A program made the position numbers and the translations under genes. Positions 42,484 to 53,808 of a DNA stretch of 64,000 nt are shown here, one piece after another; the first letter of the stretch is position 1; every line of letters begins with the position of its first letter. The stretch is from Uliginosibacterium sp036017065 (GTDB taxonomy: Bacteria; Pseudomonadota; Gammaproteobacteria; Burkholderiales; Rhodocyclaceae): positions 1,674,001 through 1,738,000 of the forward strand of contig NZ_JAYXHR010000001.1 of assembly GCF_036017065.1 (NCBI RefSeq). The letters are read 5' to 3'. The notes under the pieces are model-generated. The model had not been told where the DNA came from, made no database searches, and worked only from the letters and a program-made list of their open reading frames with translations.

Positions 42484-44289
42484 TCAACGGGTGGCCCACA
42501 TCTGCAGGTGTTCGACGATCGGCCCCAGCGCCAGCGCCGGCAGGAAGCTCAGCGCACCGACGACGACGACCGTGCCGATCAGCAGCACCACGAACAGCGG
42601 CGTGTGCGTGGGCAAGGTGCCGGCGGATTCCGGCACGCGCTGCTTGGCCGCCAGCGAGCCGGCGATCGCCAGCACCGGCACGATCAGCCAGAAGCGCGAC
42701 AGCAGCATCGCGAAGCCGAGCAGCAGGTTGTAGAACGGCGTGTTGGCGGAGAGGCCGGCGAAGGCGCTGCCGTTGTTGTTGCCGGCCGAGGACACCGCGT
42801 AGAGGATTTCCGAAAAGCCGTGCGCGCCGGGGTTGGCGATGCCGGCACGGCCGGCGTCCAGCACCACGGCCAGCGCGGTGCCGGTCAGCACCGTGAGGCA
42901 GGGCACCAGCACGGCGACGGCGACCATCTTCATCTCGAACGCCTCGATCTTCTTGCCGAGGTATTCCGGCGTGCGACCGATCATCAGGCCGGCGACGAAG
43001 ACCGCCATCAGCGCGAAGACGATCATCCCGTACAGGCCGGAGCCGGCACCGCCGAAGATCACCTCGCCGAGCTGCATCAGCCACATCGGCACCAGCCCGC
43101 CCAGCGGCGTGAAGGAGTCGTGCATGGCGTTCACCGAGCCGTTGGAGGCCGCCGTGGTCGCCACCGCCCACAACGCGGAATTGGCGATGCCGAAGCGCGT
43201 CTCCTTGCCTTCCATGTTGCCGCCGGCCTGCAGCTCGCTGGCCTGCACGTCGAGTCCCAGCTTCGCGAACAGCGGGTTGCCCGCCTGCTCCGCCAGGTGG
43301 CACACCGCCAGCAGCGCGACGAACACCACGGCCATCGCGGCGAACAGTGCGCGGCCCTGGCGGGCGTCCTTCAGCATCGCGCCGGCGGTGAAGCACAGCG
43401 CAGCCGGAATCAGCAGGATGGCCAGCACCTCCAGGAAGTTGGACAACGGCGTCGGGTTCTCGAAGGGATGCGCGGAGTTGGCGTTGAAGAAGCCACCACC
43501 GTTGGTGCCGAGTTGCTTGATGGCGATCTGCGAGGCCGCCGGGCCGACGGCGAGCGTCTGCGTCGTCACCATGACCTGCTCGGTGACCGGCGCCCCGGAT
43601 GCATCCGTCATCGGCTGGTCATTGGCATCCAGCTTCGGCTGGCTGATCTCCACCGGCTGCACGAGTTGCGTCTCGTGGTAGGGCGAGAAACTCTGCACCA
43701 CACCCTGCCCCACCAGCGTCACCGCGAGCAGCAGCGACAGCGGCAGCAGCACGTACAGCACCGAGCGCACCATATCCACCCAGAAGTTGCCGATGCCGCG
43801 CGCCTCGCGCAGCACGAAGCCGCGCAGCAATGCGACCAGCACCGCCATGCCGACCGCGGCCGACACGAAGTTCTGCACGGTGAGGCCGAGCATCTGCGTG
43901 AGATAACTCATCGTCGTCTCACCGCCGTAGCTCTGCCAGTTGGTATTGGAAGCGAAGCTGATCGCCGTGTTGAAGGCGAGATCCGGCGTGGTGCCCGCCA
44001 TGTCGGCCGGGTTGAGCGGCAGCACGCCCTGCAGGCGCGCCAGCGCATACACCGCCAGCAGGCCGACGAGGTTGAACAGCAGGCAGGCCAGTGCATAGCG
44101 CTGCCAGCCCATGTTCTCGTCCTCGCGCACGCCGCCGAGGCGATAGATGCCACGCTCCAGCGGCCGCAGCCAGCCCACGAAGCGCGGCGCATCCCCCGCG
44201 AACACCCGCGCCATGTAGCGCCCCAGCGGCCAGGCCAGTGCGGTCAGCACCAGCGCATACAGGCCGAACTGCATCCATGCGTTGCTCAT
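42484..44289 (-). CDS. kdpA: Potassium-transporting ATPase subunit A
   Basis: Channel-like K+-binding subunit of KdpFABC, with ten or so membrane helices and four selectivity-filter repeats, for example FNTAISFASNTNWQSYGGE and ALWAVATTAASNGSVNAM. 601 residues from the ATG at 44289, which has GGAGGA 7 bases upstream and overlaps the kdpF stop (ATGA). Confidence 0.97.
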   Translation of the reverse strand: MSNAWMQFGLYALVLTALAWPLGRYMARVFAGDAPRFVGWLRPLERGIYRLGGVREDENMGWQRYALACLLFNLVGLLAVYALARLQGVLPLNPADMAGTTPDLAFNTAISFASNTNWQSYGGETTMSYLTQMLGLTVQNFVSAAVGMAVLVALLRGFVLREARGIGNFWVDMVRSVLYVLLPLSLLLAVTLVGQGVVQSFSPYHETQLVQPVEISQPKLDANDQPMTDASGAPVTEQVMVTTQTLAVGPAASQIAIKQLGTNGGGFFNANSAHPFENPTPLSNFLEVLAILLIPAALCFTAGAMLKDARQGRALFAAMAVVFVALLAVCHLAEQAGNPLFAKLGLDVQASELQAGGNMEGKETRFGIANSALWAVATTAASNGSVNAMHDSFTPLGGLVPMWLMQLGEVIFGGAGSGLYGMIVFALMAVFVAGLMIGRTPEYLGKKIEAFEMKMVAVAVLVPCLTVLTGTALAVVLDAGRAGIANPGAHGFSEILYAVSSAGNNNGSAFAGLSANTPFYNLLLGFAMLLSRFWLIVPVLAIAGSLAAKQRVPESAGTLPTHTPLFVVLLIGTVVVVGALSFLPALALGPIVEHLQMWATR

Positions 44290-44378
44290 GAATGGTCCTC
44301 CGGGAAGAACAGCACGAAGACCAGCCAGGCGAACACGCCCAGCGCCGCGACCAGCGCGATCAGGTAGAGCGTACTCAC
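44286..44378 (-). CDS. kdpF: KdpF small membrane subunit
   Basis: 30 residues from a GTG at 44378 with GGAGG 5 bases upstream: one helix (STLYLIALVAALGVFAWLV) and a short FFPEDHS tail. KdpF stabilises the Kdp complex in lipid. It is linked by 4-base overlaps to the peptide gene upstream (GTGA) and to kdpA downstream (ATGA). Confidence 0.85.
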   Translation of the reverse strand: MSTLYLIALVAALGVFAWLVFVLFFPEDHS

Positions 44379-44467
44379 TGGCGCCTCCGCAGCTTCTCGA
44401 AGGCCGGGACAAGCGCCGCGCTCAAGGCGAAAAAACCGAGCGCCAGCAGCAGGTAGAAGAGATCCAT
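44375..44467 (-). CDS. 30-residue membrane peptide at the head of the kdp operon
   Basis: ATG at 44467 with a strong GGGAGG 5 bases upstream: MDLFYLLLALGFFALSAALV, one hydrophobic helix, then a basic PAFEKLRRRQ tail. The stop overlaps the kdpF GTG. I believe short frames of this kind precede kdpF in a number of proteobacteria, but I know of no function. It may be a second KdpF-like stabiliser. Confidence 0.7.
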   Translation of the reverse strand: MDLFYLLLALGFFALSAALVPAFEKLRRRQ

Positions 44468-44542
44468 GACACCTCCCGTATCGGAACGATCAGGTTCCGG
44501 ATTCTGGGAATGGCGGCATCAAGACAGGGCTAAGAGTGGGGA

Positions 44543-44567
44543 GGCGGGTGTAAAGAAGGTGTTAACG
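44543..44567 (-). promoter_or_regulatory. Candidate KdpE-binding site of the kdp promoter
   Basis: Minus strand CGTTAACACCTTCTTTACACCCGCC: two T-rich half-sites ending in ACACC, 76 bases before the first kdp start codon. As I recall it, the E. coli kdp operator ends in TTTACACC followed by a CGCC stretch, which this closely resembles. The kdpE gene is in the same locus. Confidence 0.6.
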
Positions 44568-44726
44568 CGAGAAACGGCAAGGCCCGGTGGTCCCGCAAGG
44601 TGGGTTCGCGAAGCAACCGAGCGTCGCAACGCGGCGACTCCGAACCACAGGTGGGCGGTGGATTGTCGCTGCGCTCCGACCCCACCCTACGAGCACGACG
44701 AGCGTCCATCGCGGCTGTAAACGAAG

Positions 44727-44750
44727 GAAGCCAACCCAAGGGTTGGCTTC
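44727..44750. terminator. Hairpin between secA and kdp
   Basis: Perfect 10-bp stem (gaagccaacc / ggttggcttc) with a CAAG loop. TTTTCTCC follows on the plus strand and CTTCGTTT on the minus strand, the direction of secA. Probably ends the secA message, though its better T-run faces the other way. Confidence 0.55.
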
Positions 44751-44895
44751 TTTTCTCCTCACTCCGCTTCACCGCCGGACCTTGGCGGAGAGCGTAGCGA
44801 GCGGGTCGAGGTCGAAACGAGGAACGGAGACGTACGAGCAGTACGTTGAGTACCGGAGTTTCGAGATCGGCCCACGCAGTAGCCTCAGTTGAAAC

Positions 44896-47625
<2,730 letters not shown>

Positions 47626-47780
47626 GTCGGGACGTGAATGAGAGCTGAAGGATTTGTGCTTGCGAAACAAGGCGCTTGCACGGAAAAGTCGGGCATTCTA
47701 GCATGCCCGTTCATGGTGCCTTGCCGCGTGGCCTGATGCTCCGCAACAGGGCGCGAGACTCTAGATGGGGATGTGACAGC

Positions 47781-48218
47781 GTGAATGCAAGTCCGATCGG
47801 ACGCGTACTGGGGGGCTCGGATGCGCTGACGCGCCTGCGTGATCACGCCGCACGCCTGGTGCGCATGCAGCGCACGATCGACCAGGTGCTGCCGCGTGCC
47901 AACCGCGGCCGCGTCGCCGTTGCGAACCTGCAGGACGGGGAGCTGGCACTGCACGTCAGCTCCGCAGCGCTGGCCGCACGCCTGAAGCTCAGCGTGCCCA
48001 CCCTGCTCATGAACCTTCAGAATGCCGGCGAGCCGGTGACGGGAATCCGCATACGGGTACGGGCACGCGGCGAAATGGCGGAGCCGCCAGCGGACGCGGT
48101 GTCACCGCGCAGTATCGGGCAAGGTGGAAAACAGTCCCTGAAGGCGCTGCAATCTTCGCTGAAGGAAGACTCGGCGTTGGCACGCGCACTCGGCGAGATG
48201 ATCGCCAAGTCGCGCTGA
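47781..48218 (+). CDS. DciA-like (DUF721) protein
   Basis: 145 residues of the DUF721/DciA type, a predicted loader of replicative helicase DnaB in bacteria without DnaC. The globular N-terminal part contains LRDHAARLVRMQRTIDQVLP, LQDGELALHVSSAALAARLKLSVPTLL and GIRIRV. The C-terminus is longer and less ordered, ending in a helix. Position between secA and lpxC is the usual one in betaproteobacteria. The GTG at 47781 is my choice; ATGs upstream at 47736 and 47676 are in frame but lack family sequence, so the start is uncertain. Confidence 0.75.
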   Translation: MNASPIGRVLGGSDALTRLRDHAARLVRMQRTIDQVLPRANRGRVAVANLQDGELALHVSSAALAARLKLSVPTLLMNLQNAGEPVTGIRIRVRARGEMAEPPADAVSPRSIGQGGKQSLKALQSSLKEDSALARALGEMIAKSR

Positions 48219-48233
48219 ATTGCGGGCCAGGCG

Positions 48234-48422
48234 TCAGACCATCGGCGCGAGGAATCGCTCCAGCACCATCAGCGCCAGGAAGACCAGCGAAACCGCTACG
48301 CCGACCTTGAAGGTCTTCAGCGCCCAGTTGAGGTAGCGGCGATCACGGGTGAACAGGTAGGCCGCCGCGCAGACGGCAATGGCGACCAGCAGGATGAGCC
48401 CGACGAAACGCAGGATCAGCAT
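48234..48422 (-). CDS. 62-residue two-helix membrane protein after lpxC
   Basis: Two predicted membrane helices at about 3-22 and 38-58, separated by a basic loop (TRDRRYLNWALKTFK). It begins 5 bp after the lpxC stop. Small proteins of this size and layout often follow lpxC in betaproteobacteria; function unknown. Confidence 0.7.
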   Translation of the reverse strand: MLILRFVGLILLVAIAVCAAAYLFTRDRRYLNWALKTFKVGVAVSLVFLALMVLERFLAPMV

Positions 48423-48427
48423 CGGCG

Positions 48428-49345
48428 TCAGGCACCCTGCCAGGCGATCTGGCCTTGCAACGGCGCGGGAATGGCGGCCGTGTCCTCGAAGGTGACGATC
48501 TCCCACGCTTCCTTGTCTTCCAGCAACACGCGCAGGATCTGGTTGTTCAGGGCGTGGCCCGACTTGTAGGCGCTATAGCTGGCCAGCAACAGGTGGCCGC
48601 ACAGGTAGAGGTCGCCAATCGCATCCAGCACCTTGTGCTTCACAAACTCGTCGGCATAGCGCAGGCCGTCGGCGTTCAGCACGCGGTACTCGTCCATCAC
48701 GATGGCGTTGTCCAGGCTGCCGCCCTGCGCCAGCCCGACATTGCGCATCGCCTCCACCTCCTGCATGAAGCCGAAGGTGCGGGCACGGGCCACGTCACGT
48801 GCGTAGTCCTGGCTGGCGAAATCCACCGTCACCTCGGTGCCGGTGCGGTCGATGGCCGGGTGATTGAACTTGATGGCGAAGTTCAGGCGATAGCCGTCGT
48901 AGGGCTCCAGCTTCACCCACTTGTCGTCCTCGCGATACTCGACCGGCTTCTTCACGCGCAGGAAGCGCTTCGGCGCATCCTGGAACTCGAAGCCGGCGCT
49001 CTGCAACAGGTAGACGAAAGGCGCGGAGCTGCCATCGAGAATGGGGATCTCCGGTGCGTCGATGTCGACGTGGCAGTTGTCGACACCCAGTCCCGCCAGG
49101 GCAGACATAAGGTGCTCGACCGTGCGTACCTTGGCGTCGCCCTTCTCCAGGCCGGAGCACATGCGGGTATCGCACACCGCGTAGGGATCGGCCGGCAGGC
49201 TGACCGGGGGATCGAGATCGATGCGGTGGAAGACGATGCCGGTATCCGGGGCAGCCGGCCGCAGGCGCAGACGCACGCGTACGCCGCCGTGCAGGCCGAC
49301 GCCGGTGGCTTCAACAATCGTCTTCAGGGTGCGCTGGCGGATCAT
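48428..49345 (-). CDS. lpxC: UDP-3-O-acyl-N-acetylglucosamine deacetylase
   Basis: Zn-dependent committed step of lipid A synthesis. 305 residues starting MIRQRTLKTIVEATGVGLHGG. Zinc ligands and the active-site residues lie in VEHLMSALAGLGVDNCHVDI, HKVLDAIGDLYLCGH (His and Asp) and SGHALNN. Start at 49345 by family N-terminus; a frame to 49429 is open without conserved sequence. It follows the ftsZ terminator, so it has its own promoter in the roughly 125-bp gap. Confidence 0.97.
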   Translation of the reverse strand: MIRQRTLKTIVEATGVGLHGGVRVRLRLRPAAPDTGIVFHRIDLDPPVSLPADPYAVCDTRMCSGLEKGDAKVRTVEHLMSALAGLGVDNCHVDIDAPEIPILDGSSAPFVYLLQSAGFEFQDAPKRFLRVKKPVEYREDDKWVKLEPYDGYRLNFAIKFNHPAIDRTGTEVTVDFASQDYARDVARARTFGFMQEVEAMRNVGLAQGGSLDNAIVMDEYRVLNADGLRYADEFVKHKVLDAIGDLYLCGHLLLASYSAYKSGHALNNQILRVLLEDKEAWEIVTFEDTAAIPAPLQGQIAWQGA

Positions 49346-49470
49346 GCTGCGGATCTTCTTGAAATCATTCTGTTTTCGGATGCCGAGTTTAGCACCGGGG
49401 CAAACCGGGCTTGTGCGCCATGGCATCAATCAGCCCGATAGTCCGCCGCGCTGGCAGGCGCAAAGACAAA

Positions 49471-49503
49471 GGGCGCAAGGCCCGCTTAACGGCCCTTGCG
49501 CCC
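49471..49503 (-). terminator. Intrinsic terminator after ftsZ
   Basis: Minus-strand hairpin: gggcgcaagggcc pairs with ggccttgcgccc (one bulged base) around an 8-base loop, followed by TTTGTCTTTGC. It lies 20 bp after the ftsZ stop and ends the dcw transcript. Confidence 0.88.
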
Positions 49504-49523
49504 CAGGCGTTGACTCGACGATC

Positions 49524-50663
49524 TCAGTCGGCTTGCTTGCGCAGGAAGGCCGGGATGTCGTAGGTGCCGAAGCCGTTGGCGCTCATCGCCTCGACGGTGG
49601 TGCGGGTGTCGCGGCGGCGGATCACGGCGGGCATTTCCAGGTCACCGTAGTTCACTTCCATGCCGACGTTGTCGGTGCCGGTCTTGTTGACCACCATCAC
49701 CGGGCGGGCAGCGGCAGCGCGGCGGGTGCCGAGGCCGGTGGCCAGCACGGTGACGCGGATGCGGTCTTCCATTGCCTCGTCGAAGACGGTGCCGTAGAAC
49801 ACGGTGGCCTCTTCCGCGGCGAAGGCGCGCACGGTCTGCACGGCTTCACGCACTTCGGACATCTTCAGCGAACGGCTGGCGGTGATGTTGACCAGCACGC
49901 CACGTGCGCCGGCCAGTTCCACGCCTTCCAGCAGCGGGCTGGCGGCAGCCTGTTCGGCAGCGATGCGCGCGCGGTCGAGACCGGCCGCTTCGGCCGAACC
50001 CATCATGGCGCGGCCCATCTCGGCCATCAGCGTACGCACGTCCTGGAAGTCGACGTTCACCAGGCCCGGCACGTTGATGATCTCGGCGATGCCGCCTACT
50101 GCTTTCCTCAACACTTCGTCTGCCGCGCGGAAACAGTCTTCGCAGCTGGCTTCCTCGCCGTAGACTTCCATCAGCTTGTCGTTCAGCACGACGATCAGCG
50201 AATCGACGTGCTTCGAGAGTTCCTCGATGCCGCTGTCGGCGACGCGCATACGGTTCTCGAAGTCGAAGGGCTTGCTCACCACCGCGACGGTCAGGATGCC
50301 CATCTCGCGCGCCACTTCGGCGACCACCGGGGCAGCACCGGTGCCGGTACCGCCACCCATGCCGGCGGTGATGAACACCATGTGTGCACCTTCCAGCGCT
50401 TCGGCGATGCGCTCGCGCTCTTCCAGCGCAGCCGCACGGCCGGCTTCCGGCTTGGCACCGGCGCCGAGGCCGGTCTTGCCGAGCGAGAGTTTGACGGGAG
50501 CGAGAGAACGTTTGAGAGACTGGGCGTCGGTGTTGGAGCAGACGAACTCCACACCCTGAACGCCCTCGCGGATCATGTGATCGACTGCGTTGCCGCCGGC
50601 TCCGCCGACGCCAATCACCTTGATGACGGTACCGCTGGCTTCCTTCTCAACGATCTCGATCAT
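49524..50663 (-). CDS. ftsZ: Cell division GTPase FtsZ
   Basis: Tubulin-like protein forming the division ring. 379 residues: GVGGAGGNAVDHMI at the nucleotide site, the tubulin signature GMGGGTGTGAAP, NVDFQDVRTLMAEMG, and the conserved C-terminal peptide DIPAFLRKQ that binds FtsA and ZipA. The region between core and tail peptide is short. AAGGGGA lies 8 bases before the ATG. Last gene of the dcw cluster. Confidence 0.98.
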   Translation of the reverse strand: MIEIVEKEASGTVIKVIGVGGAGGNAVDHMIREGVQGVEFVCSNTDAQSLKRSLAPVKLSLGKTGLGAGAKPEAGRAAALEERERIAEALEGAHMVFITAGMGGGTGTGAAPVVAEVAREMGILTVAVVSKPFDFENRMRVADSGIEELSKHVDSLIVVLNDKLMEVYGEEASCEDCFRAADEVLRKAVGGIAEIINVPGLVNVDFQDVRTLMAEMGRAMMGSAEAAGLDRARIAAEQAAASPLLEGVELAGARGVLVNITASRSLKMSEVREAVQTVRAFAAEEATVFYGTVFDEAMEDRIRVTVLATGLGTRRAAAARPVMVVNKTGTDNVGMEVNYGDLEMPAVIRRRDTRTTVEAMSANGFGTYDIPAFLRKQAD

Positions 50664-50744
50664 GGATGCATCCCCTTGGCCTGATGTGCCACAAATGTGC
50701 CGCTGATCGGAGACCGACGCATTTGCGTCGACCCCCTAAATCTA

Positions 50745-50773
50745 GTATTAGCGGCGAAGTCTACTACTAAATA
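50745..50773 (-). promoter_or_regulatory. Candidate ftsZ-proximal promoter
   Basis: The 185-bp ftsA-ftsZ gap is AT-rich for this chromosome. It contains a good -10 (TAATAC) with a poor -35 (TATTTA) at 17 bases. A 7-bp hairpin (cgacgca / tgcgtcg, 50715-50730) lies in the resulting leader. Internal ftsZ promoters are common, but this one rests on pattern only. Confidence 0.3.
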
Positions 50774-50848
50774 TCCTGTCTGCGCACAAGCATTGCAGAA
50801 CAATTTCACCTGCACGTACTCAAGTACGCCAGAAACGAAAAATCCAGT

Positions 50849-52078
50849 TCAAAAATTCTTCTCCAGCCACGATTTCATGCGCGCGAACATCTGCTTCACG
50901 TTGCGTGTTTCGCGTGCCTGAATGCCACGTCGACGCTGTGCCGCGCCCTCGAGCACGAGACCCATCACGTTGGCGTATTGCGGCTGGCAGATCACATCCG
51001 CGAGGCTGCCGGTGTAGACCGGCGTGCCAATGCGCGCCGGCAGATGGAACAGCTCTTCGCCGAGTTCGCAGATGCCTGCAAGCTGGGCGGTACCCCCGGT
51101 GAGGACCAGGCCGGAGGACAGCAGTTCCTCGTAACCGCTGCGGCGCAGTTCGGCCTGCACCAGCTCGTAGAGCTCGGTGACGCGCGGCTCGATCACGTCG
51201 GCCAGCGCCTGGCGCGACAGCTTGCGCGGCGGACGGTCGCCGACGCTGGGCACTTCGATCATCTCGGCCGGGTCGACCAGCGCCTGCATGGCCAGACCAT
51301 GACGCAGCTTGATCTCCTCCGCCTCGGCGGTCGGCGTGCGCAGGGCCATCGCGATGTCGTTGGTGATCTGGTCGCCGGCGATGGGGATCACCGCCGTGTG
51401 GCGGATCGCCCCCTGCGTGAACACGGCGAGATCGGTGGTGCCGCCGCCGATGTCCACCAGGCACACGCCCAGTTCCTTTTCGTCTTCCGACAGCGTAGAG
51501 AAACTGGACGCCAACGGCTGCAGCACCAGGTCGACGACTTCCAGCCCGCAGCGGCGCACGCACTTCAGCAGGTTCTGCGCGGCGGACACCGCGCCGGTGA
51601 TGATGTGCACCTTCACTTCCAGCTTCACGCCGCTCATGCCGATCGGCTCGCGCACGCCGTCCTGACCGTCGATGATGAATTCCTGGGTCAGGATGTGCAG
51701 GATCTGCTGGTCGGCCGGGATCGGCATGGCGCGCGCCACTTCGATCACCCGCTCGACGTCCAGCGGCGACACTTCCTTGTCCTTCACCGCCACCATGCCG
51801 TTGGAGTTGAAGCTGCGGACGTGGCTGCCGGCGATGCCGGTGTAGACGTCGCGGATCTTGCAGTCGGCCATCAGCTCGACCTCCTGCACGACGCGGCTGA
51901 TCGCATCCACCGTCGCCTCGATGTTCACCACCACGCCCTTCTTCAGGCCGCTGGCGGGATGCGTACCCACCCCCACCACTTCGAGGCGGCCATCGGGCCG
52001 CAGCTCGGCGACCATGGCGGTGATCTTGGAGGTGCCGATGTCGAGACCGACGATCAGATCCTTGCTGTCCCTGCTCAT
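50849..52078 (-). CDS. ftsA: Cell division protein FtsA
   Basis: Actin-like ATPase that ties FtsZ filaments to the membrane. 409 residues: VGLDIGTSKITAMVAEL (phosphate 1), LVDIGGGTTDLAVF (phosphate 2), VLTGGTAQLAGI (adenosine) and the C-terminal amphipathic membrane helix MFARMKSWLEKNF. Its ATG overlaps the ftsQ stop (ATGA). Confidence 0.97.
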   Translation of the reverse strand: MSRDSKDLIVGLDIGTSKITAMVAELRPDGRLEVVGVGTHPASGLKKGVVVNIEATVDAISRVVQEVELMADCKIRDVYTGIAGSHVRSFNSNGMVAVKDKEVSPLDVERVIEVARAMPIPADQQILHILTQEFIIDGQDGVREPIGMSGVKLEVKVHIITGAVSAAQNLLKCVRRCGLEVVDLVLQPLASSFSTLSEDEKELGVCLVDIGGGTTDLAVFTQGAIRHTAVIPIAGDQITNDIAMALRTPTAEAEEIKLRHGLAMQALVDPAEMIEVPSVGDRPPRKLSRQALADVIEPRVTELYELVQAELRRSGYEELLSSGLVLTGGTAQLAGICELGEELFHLPARIGTPVYTGSLADVICQPQYANVMGLVLEGAAQRRRGIQARETRNVKQMFARMKSWLEKNF

Positions 52079-52890
52079 TTCTTTTCCTTGGGTGCCGCGG
52101 CCAGCCTGACGGCGAAACCGCTGGGATATCTCAGGTCCGCCACCGCGACGCGGTGGTCCAGTCTTTCCTGCATCCGGGGGTAGTTGGCGATGAAACGCTT
52201 GAGGCGATCGTCGATCGGCGCCTTGATCTGGTCACGGCCCAGCTCGATCACCATGCCGTCGTCCAGCCGCAGCTGCCAGGCCATGCGGCTGGTCAGCGCG
52301 ACGCCGGCGACATGGCGGCCGATGGACCTGAACATCTCGTCGAATTCGCGGTAGCGCGCCAGGATGGATGGCGCACGGTCCAGCGGTCCGGAAAATACCG
52401 GCATGTCGGCGTTGCTGGCTGCGTCGAAGACTTCGCCTTCGCTGTTCATCAGGCGCATGTCGCCCTCGGAGCCGCGCCAGTAGGCAACCGCGGCATGCTC
52501 TTCCAGGCTCAGCTCGACGGTGGCCGGCCACACGCGGCGCAACTGCGCGCTGCGCACCCACGGGAGCTTCTCGAAGGCGGCGCGCGCGTCTTCCAGATTG
52601 ACGGTGAAGAAGTTGCCACGCAGCGAGGAGCTGGCGGCGTATTCCAGTTGCGCGCCCGTCACCTGCCCCAGCGGCGAAGTGACCACCACCTCCTGCAGGC
52701 CGAACACGGGCAGGCGGGCAACCGCCTTCACGACGGCGTAACCGATGGCGACGGAGGCCACCAGCAACAGCACGTCCGCCACCAGATTCATCAGCTCCGG
52801 GCGATGCCAGAACCCGCCCGCGGCGCGCGCAGCGCCCGGCTTGCCGCGTGCGGCACCGGGGTTGCGGCCGAAGGCGGGCGTCTTAGTCAA
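52075..52890 (-). CDS. ftsQ: Cell division protein FtsQ
   Basis: Bitopic divisome protein linking cytoplasmic and periplasmic parts. 271 residues: a cytoplasmic tail of about 33, one membrane helix (about 36-55), a POTRA domain (FGLQEVVVTSPLG, WVRSAQLRRVWPATVELSLEEH) and the FtsQ beta domain. The only usable start is TTG at 52890, which overlaps the ddlB stop region; an ATG at 52791 would remove the cytoplasmic tail. Confidence 0.94.
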   Translation of the reverse strand: MTKTPAFGRNPGAARGKPGAARAAGGFWHRPELMNLVADVLLLVASVAIGYAVVKAVARLPVFGLQEVVVTSPLGQVTGAQLEYAASSSLRGNFFTVNLEDARAAFEKLPWVRSAQLRRVWPATVELSLEEHAAVAYWRGSEGDMRLMNSEGEVFDAASNADMPVFSGPLDRAPSILARYREFDEMFRSIGRHVAGVALTSRMAWQLRLDDGMVIELGRDQIKAPIDDRLKRFIANYPRMQERLDHRVAVADLRYPSGFAVRLAAAPKEKK

Positions 52891-53800
52891 GGCTCGCCAG
52901 CTCCAGGATGTTCACGCACAACTGCTCGAAGCTCATGCCGGCAGCGCGTGCGGACATGGGCACCAGCGAATGGCCGGTCATGCCGGGCGCGGTGTTCATT
53001 TCCAGCAGGTAGGGCTTGCCATCCCGCAGCATCAGGTCGGCGCGTCCCCAGCCGCGGCAGCCCAGCGCCTGGGCGGCGCGCAGGATCACGGCCTGCAGCG
53101 CGGATTCCTGCTCCGCCGGCAGGCCACTCGGGCAGTGGTATTGCACGACGTCGGTGAAGTACTTGTTCTGGTAGTCGTAGTTGCCGCCGGGCGCGACGAT
53201 GCGCACCAGGGGCAGCGCCTTGTCGCCGAGGAAGGGCGCGGTCAGCTCCTCACCATCGACGAACTCCTCCGCGATGACCAGACTGTCGTAGCGCGCCGCC
53301 AGTTCCCAGGCGGCCTTCAGCTGCGAGGCGTCGGTGACCTTGGTGGCGCCGACGCTGGAGCCTTCGTGCACCGGCTTCACGAAGATCGGCAGGCCCAGTT
53401 CGCGTGCCACTTCGTCCCAGTTGGTATCGGCGTAGAGGATGCGGAAGCGCGGCGTCGGCAGACCGGCGGCGATCCACACCAGCTTGGTACGCCACTTGTC
53501 CATGGAGACGGCGGAGGCCATTACGCCGCTGCCGGTGTAGGGGATGCCCATCCACTGCAAGGCGCCCTGCAGCGAACCATCTTCGCCACCCCGACCGTGC
53601 AGCGCCACGAAGGCGCGCTCGAAACCGTCCGTCTTCAGCTCCGACAGCGAACGTTTCGCGGGGTCGAAGGCGTGGGCATCGACGCCCTGCGACTGCAGGG
53701 CGGCCAGCACGGCGTTGCCGGACATCAGCGACACCTCGCGCTCCGCCGAGTGACCACCCAGCAGGACCGCGACTTTTCCGAATTCAGGCGACTGACTCAT
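52883..53800 (-). CDS. ddlB: D-alanine--D-alanine ligase
   Basis: ATP-grasp enzyme joining two D-alanines for the peptidoglycan pentapeptide. 305 residues: VAVLLGGHSAEREVSLMSG, LHGRGGEDGSLQG, KPVHEGSSVGATKV, and the metal ligands in RADLMLRDGKPYLLEMNTAPGM. The ATG at 53800 follows the murC stop by 8 bases; a GTG at 53812 overlapping that stop would add four residues. Confidence 0.96.
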   Translation of the reverse strand: MSQSPEFGKVAVLLGGHSAEREVSLMSGNAVLAALQSQGVDAHAFDPAKRSLSELKTDGFERAFVALHGRGGEDGSLQGALQWMGIPYTGSGVMASAVSMDKWRTKLVWIAAGLPTPRFRILYADTNWDEVARELGLPIFVKPVHEGSSVGATKVTDASQLKAAWELAARYDSLVIAEEFVDGEELTAPFLGDKALPLVRIVAPGGNYDYQNKYFTDVVQYHCPSGLPAEQESALQAVILRAAQALGCRGWGRADLMLRDGKPYLLEMNTAPGMTGHSLVPMSARAAGMSFEQLCVNILELASLD

Positions 53801-53808
53801 CTCGCGTC

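Larger units (their letters stand above)
44468..44895. other. 428-bp region between secA and the kdp operon
   Basis: Holds the kdp control region (44468-44570) and a hairpin. The stretch 44570-44895 has an ordinary-looking GC content and open plus-strand frames (for example 44587-44892) but no recognisable protein. Phrases such as ggtggattgtcgctgcgctccgac look like a dispersed intergenic repeat family, which I cannot confirm with one copy. Confidence 0.4.
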
